5,570 nt of DNA from UBA1372 sp964496075 (lineage in GTDB: Bacteria; Patescibacteriota; Microgenomatia; UBA12405): positions 1-5,570 of the forward strand of contig CAZBXB010000044.1 in assembly GCA_964496075.1 (NCBI GenBank), in the 5' to 3' direction. The translations under genes were made by a program, and so were the position numbers. The notes under the pieces are model-generated. The model saw only the letters and a list, made by a program, of their open reading frames with translations. It searched no databases and was not told the DNA's origin. Shown piece by piece: positions 1 to 4,909 of this stretch. The number at the start of each line of letters is the position of its first letter. The stretch's first letter is position 1.

Positions 1-1614
1 ATAAAACTTTTAAAACCAGAAAGAGTAGAAGACATTATGGCCATGGTCGCCCTTTATCGTCCCGGACCCATGGCTATCATTCCCGAATATATTAAAAGAA
101 AAGAAAATCCACTCTTAACCACTTACCTTGATCCTAGAATGGAAAAATATTTAAAAAAGTCATATGGCCTAATTGTCTATCAAGACGATTGTTTGTACAC
201 AGCTATATATCTGGCCGGCTACGATTGGGTTGAGGCAGATAAATTTAGAAAAGCAATCGGAAAAAAAATTCCTCAAGAAATGAGACAGCAAAAGGAAAAG
301 TTTGTTCAAGGATGTGTCGACAATGGCCTCTCCAAGAAAAAAGCAGAGGATGTTTTTGGTCTTATTGAGCCTTTCGTCGGTTACGGTTTCAACAAAGCCC
401 ACGCCTGCTCTTATGGTATGTTAGCCTATCGTACAGCTTACATGAAGGCAAACTATCCGGTTGAATATATGTGCGCTCTTTTGACAGCTGAAGCTCAAGA
501 TATTGATAAGGTTACAGACGGCGTTGAAGAATGCCGAAAGATGGGGATTATTATAAATCCACCCGATATTAACTTATCCAATAAAGGTTTTAAAATCGAA
601 AAAAATACCAACTCTCTTGAGGGCATATCAATCAGATTCGGCCTAGATGCGGTCAAAAACGTCGGCAGTGCCGCTATCAAAAACATATTAAAGAAAAGAA
701 AAGAGGGTCAGTTTATTTCATTTAATGATTTTTGTATAAGAACTGACAGTCAAAAAATAAATAAAAAAGTCTTGGAGAGTCTAATTAAAGTTGGAGCCCT
801 TGATCAGTTTGGAGATCGTAGTGCAATTTTGGAATCCCTCGTTGAGATTAAGCAAAATTGCGACAAAATTAAAAAAGAATACAAAACCGGCCAGTTTGGA
901 CTTTTTGATCAATCAAAAAACTCAAAACCAATCGCCCCACTAGATAATTTTTCCGCTTCTCAAAATCTATCTGACAAAGACAAGCTAGCCTGGGAAAAAG
1001 ATCTTCTGGGTGTTTATGTTTCTCAAAATCCACTTGGAAAATTATTAGACAAATTCCAAACCAACCATGACTCGAGAATAGACGATATTGAAACTTACTC
1101 TGACCAGAAAGACATAGAGATAATAGCTATCATCAATAAAATNNNNNNNNNNATCCGAGTTATTAGAACCAAAAAAGACAATAAACAAATGGCCTTCGTC
1201 ACCTTGGCAGATCAAACTGGTAAAATTGAGGCTGTTATTTTTCCCCGAACTTACGAAGAAGTAGGAAAAATATTAGTAGAAGATGCCGTATTGTTTTTCC
1301 AAGGTAAAATAAACATTCGAGATGAACAAAAATCTATCATTATAAACACTATTGGCAACCCGTCAACACAAACAAATAAACCAAAACAAACCAAAAAAAC
1401 AATAACAAAATCAGACAAACCCGATTTTGTTATAACAATTCCACCAAAAACTAATCAATCTCAACTAATGGAATTAAACAAACTTCTAAAAAACAATCCC
1501 AACAGCTTAATTGGTACCATAAAAATGCCAACCGGAAAAATAATTAACATTTCCTACGGAGTCAACTACAGTCTCGACTTACAACAAAAAATTGATAAAA
1601 TTCTCAATCGTTGA
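1..1614 (+). CDS. dnaE: DNA polymerase III subunit alpha, 3' part (5' end outside window)
   Basis: Catalytic subunit of the replicative DNA polymerase (family C), which extends DNA at the fork. The frame is open from base 1, so the ATGs at 37 and 43 are internal and 537 residues are present; the PHP domain and most of the palm lie upstream. Visible in order: the conserved VALYRPGPM segment (residues 16-24); YGLIVYQDD and LAGYDWVEADKFRKAIGKK of the fingers region (about 55-85); VGYGFNKAHACSYGMLAYRTAY (about 127-148); a helix-hairpin-helix part around SIRFGLDAVKNVG (210-222); an OB fold (about 370-450, with MAFVTLADQTG); and a C-terminal domain ending LQQKIDKILNR. YQDD replaces the YQEQ typical of better-known DnaE proteins. 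A run of 10 Ns interrupts the OB fold but keeps frame. Identification is firm. Confidence 0.97.
   Translation: MKLLKPERVEDIMAMVALYRPGPMAIIPEYIKRKENPLLTTYLDPRMEKYLKKSYGLIVYQDDCLYTAIYLAGYDWVEADKFRKAIGKKIPQEMRQQKEKFVQGCVDNGLSKKKAEDVFGLIEPFVGYGFNKAHACSYGMLAYRTAYMKANYPVEYMCALLTAEAQDIDKVTDGVEECRKMGIIINPPDINLSNKGFKIEKNTNSLEGISIRFGLDAVKNVGSAAIKNILKKRKEGQFISFNDFCIRTDSQKINKKVLESLIKVGALDQFGDRSAILESLVEIKQNCDKIKKEYKTGQFGLFDQSKNSKPIAPLDNFSASQNLSDKDKLAWEKDLLGVYVSQNPLGKLLDKFQTNHDSRIDDIETYSDQKDIEIIAIINKXXXXIRVIRTKKDNKQMAFVTLADQTGKIEAVIFPRTYEEVGKILVEDAVLFFQGKINIRDEQKSIIINTIGNPSTQTNKPKQTKKTITKSDKPDFVITIPPKTNQSQLMELNKLLKNNPNSLIGTIKMPTGKIINISYGVNYSLDLQQKIDKILNR
1143..1152. other. Assembly gap (10 Ns) inside dnaE
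   Basis: Ten Ns lie between AATAAAAT and ATCCGAG at the start of the DnaE OB fold. The reading frame is the same on both sides. Joining the flanks on their shared AT gives N-K-I-R-V-I-R-T, which fits DnaE OB-fold spacing with no residues missing, so the gap is probably a scaffolding filler rather than lost sequence. Confidence 0.95.
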
Positions 1615-1639
1615 TAAATCACATCAAATCAACTAAAAT
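1611..1639 (+). promoter_or_regulatory. Promoter for rplS
   Basis: TTGATA (1611-1616) and TAAAAT (1634-1639) are separated by 17 nt, close to the sigma-70 consensus. The -35 box overlaps the dnaE stop codon TGA (1612-1614). Transcription would start near 1646, leaving a leader of about 16 nt that contains AAGG at 1651-1654. Predicted from sequence only. Confidence 0.55.
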
Positions 1640-1661
1640 AAGAAGTCTTTAAGGCAACATT

Positions 1662-1973
1662 ATGGCACTATCTATAACACATAATAAGCAAACATTTACA
1701 GTAGGGGACACCGTCAAAGTCAACTACAAAATTAAAGAGGGCTCCAAAGAAAGAGTTCAGGCCTTCGATGGCATACTTATTGCCGTCAAAGCCAAAGATG
1801 GTCAAAAAAACTTCATAGTTAAGAAAAACGCTTCCGATAAAGTCACCGTCGAAAGAATTTTTCCCCTAAATTCTCCTTGGATTAAGAGCATCGAAAAGCT
1901 CCGAGGTCCAAAAACAAAAATCAGAAGATCTAAGCTTTATTTCCTTAGAGATCCCAAAGCTAGAAAAATTTAA
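1662..1973 (+). CDS. rplS: 50S ribosomal protein L19
   Basis: Structural protein of the large ribosomal subunit, located at the interface with the small subunit. The 103-residue product carries family landmarks in order: FTVGDTVKVNYKIKEGSKERVQAFDGI (residues 12-38), the F-V-K-K segment (about 51-55), VERIFPLNSPWIKSIEKLRG (about 63-82) and the basic end RRSKLYFLRDPKARKI. It is slightly shorter than the usual 115 or so residues, mainly at the N-terminus, where the helix before the GD-V-V motif is nearly absent. The ATG at 1662 is preceded by AAGG with 7 nt spacing, a modest ribosome binding site. It lies 47 nt after dnaE and 35 nt before the tRNA gene, probably in its own transcription unit with the tRNA. 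Confidence 0.96.
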   Translation: MALSITHNKQTFTVGDTVKVNYKIKEGSKERVQAFDGILIAVKAKDGQKNFIVKKNASDKVTVERIFPLNSPWIKSIEKLRGPKTKIRRSKLYFLRDPKARKI

Positions 1974-2008
1974 TCGCGCTTTTAAAAATTTACAAACCAC
2001 AAAATTCA

Positions 2009-2081
2009 GGGTCCATAGCTCAGGTGGTAGAGCACCTGCCTTTTAAGCAGAGGGTCGGGGGTTCGAGTCCCTCTGGGCCCA
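2009..2081 (+). tRNA. tRNA-Lys (anticodon UUU)
   Basis: A 73-nt cloverleaf. The acceptor stem GGGTCCA (2009-2015) pairs with TGGGCCC (2074-2080) with one G-U, and the discriminator base is A2081. The D stem is GCTC/GAGC (2018-2021, 2030-2033). The anticodon stem is CCTGC/GCAGA (2035-2039, 2047-2051) with a 27-43 C-A mismatch. The loop CTTTTAA gives anticodon TTT at 2042-2044. The T stem is GGGGG/CCCTC around the T loop TTCGAGT (2062-2068). The 3' CCA is not encoded (CAT follows), so a CCA-adding enzyme is needed. It decodes AAA and AAG, which are very frequent in these genes. It probably shares a transcript with rplS and lgt. Confidence 0.95.
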
Positions 2082-2091
2082 CATTTACTTT

Positions 2092-2796
2092 ATGTCAATT
2101 TACGGATTACTCATCGGTATTGCCATTTATCTAGGTATCTCTAGATTTCAAAAATTAAACAATATTGTCCCGAAACCTATTGAAAATAAATTTATCTTTT
2201 TTCTAATATTTTTTTCTATAATAGGTGCCAGACTTTATCACGTTGCTGACTATTGGCAATATTACAAATTTCATCTCCTTCAAATACCAAACACTAGAGC
2301 TGGTGGTCTTGGTATTTTTGGAGCCATCATTGCCTCGTTTATTTACACTACTTTATTTTGTATAAAACACAAAATAAACATATTCACACTCATCAATATA
2401 ATCATTCCTTCACTTGCCTTAGGTCAAAGTATCGGTAGACTAGGTAATTATTTTAATACAGAAGTATTTGGTAAACCAACATATATAGACATTGGTCAAT
2501 ATGTACCAATCAATCTTCGTCCACTCCAATTTCGTAACTATTCCTACTTTCATCCAGTTTGGCTCTATGAATCCATTGTCATGTTTTTTATTTACCTTTT
2601 TATTAAAAACAAAATACGACCCACAGCCTGGTATCTATTACTCTTCGGACTGACTCGTTTCTTTCTAGATTTTCTAAGATTTGACACCTGGACTATTGAT
2701 CAAATAAAAATTAGTCAAGTATTATCATCCATATTCATTATTTCAGGTATAATCCTACTTTCCAAAAACCGTAAAAAAGCTTATAATAAGCCATGA
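2092..2796 (+). CDS. lgt: Prolipoprotein diacylglyceryl transferase
   Basis: Membrane enzyme that transfers diacylglycerol from phosphatidylglycerol to the lipobox cysteine of prolipoproteins, the first step of lipoprotein maturation. The 234-residue protein has several hydrophobic segments (about 3-18, 34-48, 73-90, 96-112, 161-171, 180-194, 206-223). The family signature GRLGNYFNTEVFG is at 115-127, giving R116, N119 and E124 as counterparts of E. coli R143, N146 and E151. HPVWLYES (154-161) and RFFLDFLRFD (189-198) are also recognisable; D193 sits where E. coli has E243. Y4 in YGLLIGI matches E. coli Y26, so the chain lacks about 20 N-terminal residues. The ATG lies 10 nt after the tRNA and has no Shine-Dalgarno sequence. 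The upstream frame is open only within the tRNA. It overlaps the following lipoprotein gene by 4 nt. Confidence 0.93.
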   Translation: MSIYGLLIGIAIYLGISRFQKLNNIVPKPIENKFIFFLIFFSIIGARLYHVADYWQYYKFHLLQIPNTRAGGLGIFGAIIASFIYTTLFCIKHKINIFTLINIIIPSLALGQSIGRLGNYFNTEVFGKPTYIDIGQYVPINLRPLQFRNYSYFHPVWLYESIVMFFIYLFIKNKIRPTAWYLLLFGLTRFFLDFLRFDTWTIDQIKISQVLSSIFIISGIILLSKNRKKAYNKP

Positions 2797-3254
2797 TTAA
2801 AACACTCTCTGTACTTATATTGACGATCATTCTTTCCGCCTGTAATTTAAATATAAATGTCAACCAAGAACCAACTCCAACTCCAGCAAATCAACCAGTC
2901 CAACCCACCCAAAACATAACTCCAACAGAAGCGTTAACCCCAACCGAGACCACAGCACCCCAATCAATTGAAGATCAATTGACTACTTTTTTTTGTAACA
3001 AATTCAGTAAACCCATATCCGATGCCAATTTAACTGTATCTCAAAACACGGGCACACACGCCACGGGGGGTATTAGTTTTCAAGGCGAAATAGCCGGTGC
3101 TATGTGGCTTGCCCACAGTGACAACGATATCTGGACTGTCGATTATGATGGCAATGGCACTATTCCTTGCCAAGACGTCGAACCCCACAACTATCCCTCA
3201 TCAATTTTAACCGAATGCTGGGACGAAACTACTCAATCTGTAAAATTTTTGTGA
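2793..3254 (+). CDS. Small secreted lipoprotein, function unknown
   Basis: A 153-residue predicted lipoprotein. It starts with a type II signal peptide: basic K3, hydrophobic core LSVLILTIIL and lipobox LSAC, with C17 as the lipidated residue. A linker rich in Pro, Thr and Gln (about 26-57) would hold a globular domain (about 58-153) away from the membrane. That domain has C68, C126 and C142, aromatic GAMWLAH and DIWTVDYDGNG segments, and TIPCQDVEPHNYPSSILTEC. I do not recognise a named family. The start ATG overlaps the lgt stop in ATGA, indicating translational coupling with the enzyme that would modify it. The stop codon TGA lies within the first bases of repeat copy A, so the C-terminus may have been set by arrival of the repeat. 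Confidence 0.85.
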   Translation: MIKTLSVLILTIILSACNLNINVNQEPTPTPANQPVQPTQNITPTEALTPTETTAPQSIEDQLTTFFCNKFSKPISDANLTVSQNTGTHATGGISFQGEIAGAMWLAHSDNDIWTVDYDGNGTIPCQDVEPHNYPSSILTECWDETTQSVKFL

Positions 3255-3340
3255 CCCTACGGTGGGGGGCAAATCGAACATTTATTGAGAGAAGTGAGCT
3301 ATCTATATATTATATTTGGACAGACAATATGTGTTTAAAC
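3251..3340 (+). repeat. Direct repeat copy A (about 90 nt)
   Basis: It aligns with copy B at 4214-4302: about 72 of 90 columns are identical with one single-base indel in the G run. The first 30 bases, GTGACCCTAC then a G-rich run then CAAATCGAACA, are identical apart from that indel. Later differences are mostly transitions. It begins on GTGA, whose last three bases are the lipoprotein stop codon. Read from CAA at 3270 it gives QIEHLLREVSYLYIIFGQ and stops at 3336-3338, aligned with the stop in copy B. Together the two copies bracket the methyltransferase gene. The family is not recognised. Confidence 0.8.
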
Positions 3341-3407
3341 CATACAAAAAACCTCAAAAACTACCATTCTTACTAAATCAATACACATCTAATAGTCTAT
3401 TTATGTT

Positions 3408-3413
3408 TATAAT
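3408..3413 (+). promoter_or_regulatory. -10 box giving a probably leaderless methyltransferase mRNA
   Basis: A perfect TATAAT ends 6 nt before the ATG at 3420. A start point the usual 6-8 nt downstream falls on or next to that ATG, so the transcript would have essentially no 5' leader. This agrees with the lack of a Shine-Dalgarno sequence. No good -35 box is seen at 16-18 nt spacing. Confidence 0.5.
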
Positions 3414-3419
3414 GTAATC

Positions 3420-4184
3420 ATGAGAGAAGATGGGGTCGGTGGACTATCTGTGTGGAATGAAGAATTCCGCGGGAATGACATCCCTGGCTCCACTAGAGTT
3501 CCTGTCCGTGAAATATTCAGCTTTTATAAAGGAAATACAGAGGGCTTAAGGGGGTTAGACCTGGGTTCAGGCCAAGGAAGGAGCACAAAAGTCCTCAAAG
3601 AATCCCTAAACGGGAGCCAGATTACAGCTCTTGATCTGAGTATAGAAGGATTGATCTTAACAAAGACCCAAGACAAAATACAAGCAAAAGCCGAAGAATT
3701 ACCCTTCAAATTAAATAGTTTCGACTTCATAAACGTGTGTGGGGTAATGACAAACTTAGTTGATGAAGATCCTGAAAAAGCAAAAGACTTAAGAATAAGA
3801 GCCGTATCAACCCTGTACTCTGCTGTAAAACCAGGAGGATGTGTCGCCATATCCGATTTTGGCGCAGAACATATACTAGACGACTACGATGTGAATTACG
3901 ATAGGCACGCACTGATAACAGGTGAACAAGGAACAATTGCTGTTTTAAAAAGTGGCGAAAACTTTATTGGAAAAAGCAACGACGATATTGCTGCAATGAG
4001 AGGAACAAATGCCATAGAGCGTTACGCACATCATTATACTCCAAAAGAACTAGTAACTTTGCTTCAAAACGCCGGCTTTGAAATTCATGGTTATACCGTT
4101 GAAATTACACAAACACCAAAAGGTAAAAAATCTATTGAAAACATCATAATGCTAGCAAAAAAGCCTGCGGATCCTGTTCAATAG
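3420..4184 (+). CDS. Class I SAM-dependent methyltransferase (substrate unknown)
   Basis: A 254-residue cytosolic protein with a Rossmann-like methyltransferase core of the Methyltransf_11/25 type. Motif I is LRGLDLGSGQGRST (residues 43-56), which binds SAM. The acidic residue of motif II is D72 in ALDLS. AEELPFKLNSFDFI (91-104) matches the motif III region, where adenine is contacted, and VKPGG (136-140) is the usual post-core turn. The C-terminal TPKELVTLLQNAGFEIHGY (207-225) is typical of small-molecule methyltransferases, but the substrate cannot be told. An insertion at about 150-200, rich in Asp and His, may form the substrate cap. The N-terminal VWNEEFRGNDIPGSTRVP resembles the lead-in helix of TehB-like enzymes. 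It lies alone between repeat copies A and B with its own -10 box, so it is probably an accessory gene. Confidence 0.9.
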   Translation: MREDGVGGLSVWNEEFRGNDIPGSTRVPVREIFSFYKGNTEGLRGLDLGSGQGRSTKVLKESLNGSQITALDLSIEGLILTKTQDKIQAKAEELPFKLNSFDFINVCGVMTNLVDEDPEKAKDLRIRAVSTLYSAVKPGGCVAISDFGAEHILDDYDVNYDRHALITGEQGTIAVLKSGENFIGKSNDDIAAMRGTNAIERYAHHYTPKELVTLLQNAGFEIHGYTVEITQTPKGKKSIENIIMLAKKPADPVQ

Positions 4185-4213
4185 AATTGATACCAACGTA
4201 TGTGCGCAAAAGT

Positions 4214-4302
4214 GTGACCCTACGGGGGGGGCAAATCGAACATTTGTTGAGGGAAATGAGGAGTCTTTATGTTAGATTTGGACAAATAGCGTCTGTTTGA
4301 AT
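4214..4302 (+). repeat. Direct repeat copy B (about 89 nt)
   Basis: Second copy of the element at 3251-3340, in the same orientation, starting 29 nt after the methyltransferase stop. It has eight Gs at 4224-4231 where copy A has GGTGGGGGG. CAAATCGAACATTTG (4232-4246) is a perfect 5-bp inverted repeat around CGAAC; copy A has one mismatch in this stem. Read from CAA at 4232 it gives QIEHLLREMRSLYVRFGQ and stops at 4298-4300, as in copy A. The frame stays open upstream into the end of the methyltransferase gene. It could be a decayed coding fragment or a structured element. Confidence 0.8.
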
Positions 4303-4326
4303 TATGTGAAATAAAAAATCTATTAT
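4297..4326 (+). promoter_or_regulatory. Putative promoter for the 64-residue ORF
   Basis: TTGAAT (4297-4302) and TATTAT (4321-4326) are 18 nt apart. The -35 box is formed by the last bases of repeat copy B, so the repeat may supply part of the promoter. The start point would be near 4333, giving a leader of about 30 nt. A second AT-rich candidate, TATAAG at 4346-4351, would give an almost leaderless mRNA. Confidence 0.35.
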
Positions 4327-4362
4327 GATACAATTACGACAACTTTATAAGTAAACAAAATC

Positions 4363-4557
4363 ATGGTAACAAAAGAAAATAGTGAAAAAAATATTGACAT
4401 GATTAATGACCCAGAACTAATAAGTTTATTTTCAGAACTTGGCCTACCTGTTGACGAAGGATTAGGTAACTTATTGAGGCAAATAGACAGAAGAAAGTCA
4501 GGAGATGGGATATACTTTTTTGAAATAAACGCTCCAACAGAATTGACAGAATCTTAA
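4363..4557 (+). CDS. Small hypothetical protein (64 residues)
   Basis: Not recognised. The product is small, soluble and acidic, with no membrane segment or signal peptide. A helix-prone first half, DPELISLFSELGLPVDEGLGNLLRQID (residues 16-42), is followed by a basic RRKSGDG turn and a strand-like IYFFEI (50-55). The size and shape would suit a small regulator, antitoxin-like protein or leaderless peptide, but no motif decides this. The ATG at 4363 has no Shine-Dalgarno sequence, and its context AAATCATG resembles TAATCATG at the methyltransferase start. It lies between repeat copies B and C. Real coding is plausible from its upstream promoter and ordinary amino-acid mix, but short AT-rich ORFs arise by chance. 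Confidence 0.5.
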   Translation: MVTKENSEKNIDMINDPELISLFSELGLPVDEGLGNLLRQIDRRKSGDGIYFFEINAPTELTES

Positions 4558-4670
4558 AAATTTTTTTTACGTCTCCATTCCTTGTCTCACTCCGGTACTT
4601 GATCATATTACACTCTCGGTTGAAAAATAAGGGAATACCAAAGAAACAATTTTATCAACTCAAAACTCTC

Positions 4671-4711
4671 GTGTGAGCCTTTTAGAACAAATCCGAACTC
4701 ATTTTGATGGC
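4671..4711 (+). repeat. Possible diverged, shortened repeat copy C
   Basis: GTGTGAGCCT, a 7-nt spacer, then CAAATCCGAACTCATTTTG parallels GTGTGACCCT, an 11-nt spacer, then CAAATCGAACATTTG in copy B (4212-4246). Order and orientation are kept, but small indels are needed. One frame reads RVSLLEQIRTHF and ends at TAG 4715-4717, comparable to SVTLRGGQIEHL in copy B. The similarity is suggestive only, and the 3' half of the repeat is absent. Confidence 0.35.
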
Positions 4712-4716
4712 TGTTA

Positions 4717-4805
4717 GGACCCTCGGCTCCGCGCAGGGACGGCGCCCGCATCGCCGCCCCTTGCGCTCCGCCTTTTCCCGACTAGCGTCGGGTTTTTTCT
4801 GCGCG
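4717..4805 (+). other. GC-rich hairpin island, possible structured RNA
   Basis: Positions 4720-4792 are 77% GC (56 of 73), against a surrounding sequence of roughly a third. A strong hairpin is formed by GGG-A-CGGCG (4736-4744) and CGCCG-C-CCC (4752-4760) around loop CCCGCAT, with one A-C mismatch. CCCT/AGGG (4720-4723, 4735-4738) could form a preceding stem. The terminator hairpin (4777-4792) follows. CGCGCAG (4730-4736) is also complementary to CTGCGCG (4799-4805), which could close the whole island. I do not recognise a known RNA family; it might be an ncRNA 3' end, an attenuator-like element or an inserted palindromic repeat. Confidence 0.45.
4777..4798 (+). terminator. Rho-independent terminator
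   Basis: A perfect 6-bp stem CCCGAC (4777-4782) / GTCGGG (4787-4792) with loop TAGC is followed at once by six Ts (4793-4798). It is oriented to stop + strand transcription coming from the small ORF or from an RNA made from the GC-rich island. Confidence 0.85.
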
Positions 4806-4827
4806 ATTTTAATTTTGTTTTATCTGC

Positions 4828-4850
4828 AAAAGAATACAATCAATTATTCT
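4828..4850 (-). terminator. Weak candidate terminator for the - strand methyltransferase
   Basis: AGAATA (4831-4836) and TATTCT (4845-4850) form a 6-bp stem with an 8-nt loop. On the - strand it is followed by TTTT. The stem is mostly A-T, so termination would be weak. It lies about 60 nt beyond the - strand stop codon. Confidence 0.25.
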
Positions 4851-4909
4851 GTAGCATAAAAATTCATCAATACCTATAATAATGTTTGATCTTTATAGAT
4901 ATTTATCAA

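Larger units (their letters stand above)
4558..4909. other. Convergent intergenic region, 352 nt
   Basis: No protein gene is supported here. In order it holds a T run (4561-4568) just after the small ORF, a possible diverged repeat copy (4671-4711), a GC-rich hairpin island with a strong terminator (4717-4805), and about 100 nt of AT-rich sequence with a weak inverted repeat (4831-4850) before the end of the - strand methyltransferase. Confidence 0.7.

Noticed and set aside
3167..3376. 69-residue + strand ORF across the end of the lipoprotein gene and repeat A
   Set aside because: It overlaps the better supported lipoprotein in another frame, and the homologous part of copy B is read in a different frame because of the G-run indel.
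3524..3936. Two - strand ORFs inside the first methyltransferase gene
   Set aside because: They are antisense to a well supported gene, have no recognisable motifs and have no start signals.
4221..4232. CCTACGGG followed by Gs, like a conserved 16S rRNA segment
   Set aside because: The match is only about 8 nt and the following sequence is not 16S rRNA. There is no rRNA gene in the window.
3251..4302. CRISPR array
   Set aside because: Copies are about 90 nt, imperfect and separated by whole genes of unequal length; there are no short regular spacers and no cas genes.
3251..4302. Integron attC sites
   Set aside because: No paired GTTRRRY and RYYYAAC core sites at the repeat ends. A GTTAGAT in copy B is not kept in copy A.
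4631..4717. Short + strand frame ending at TAG 4715-4717
   Set aside because: It follows a stop at 4628-4630 and has no convincing start codon. It is noted only as part of the repeat C comparison.
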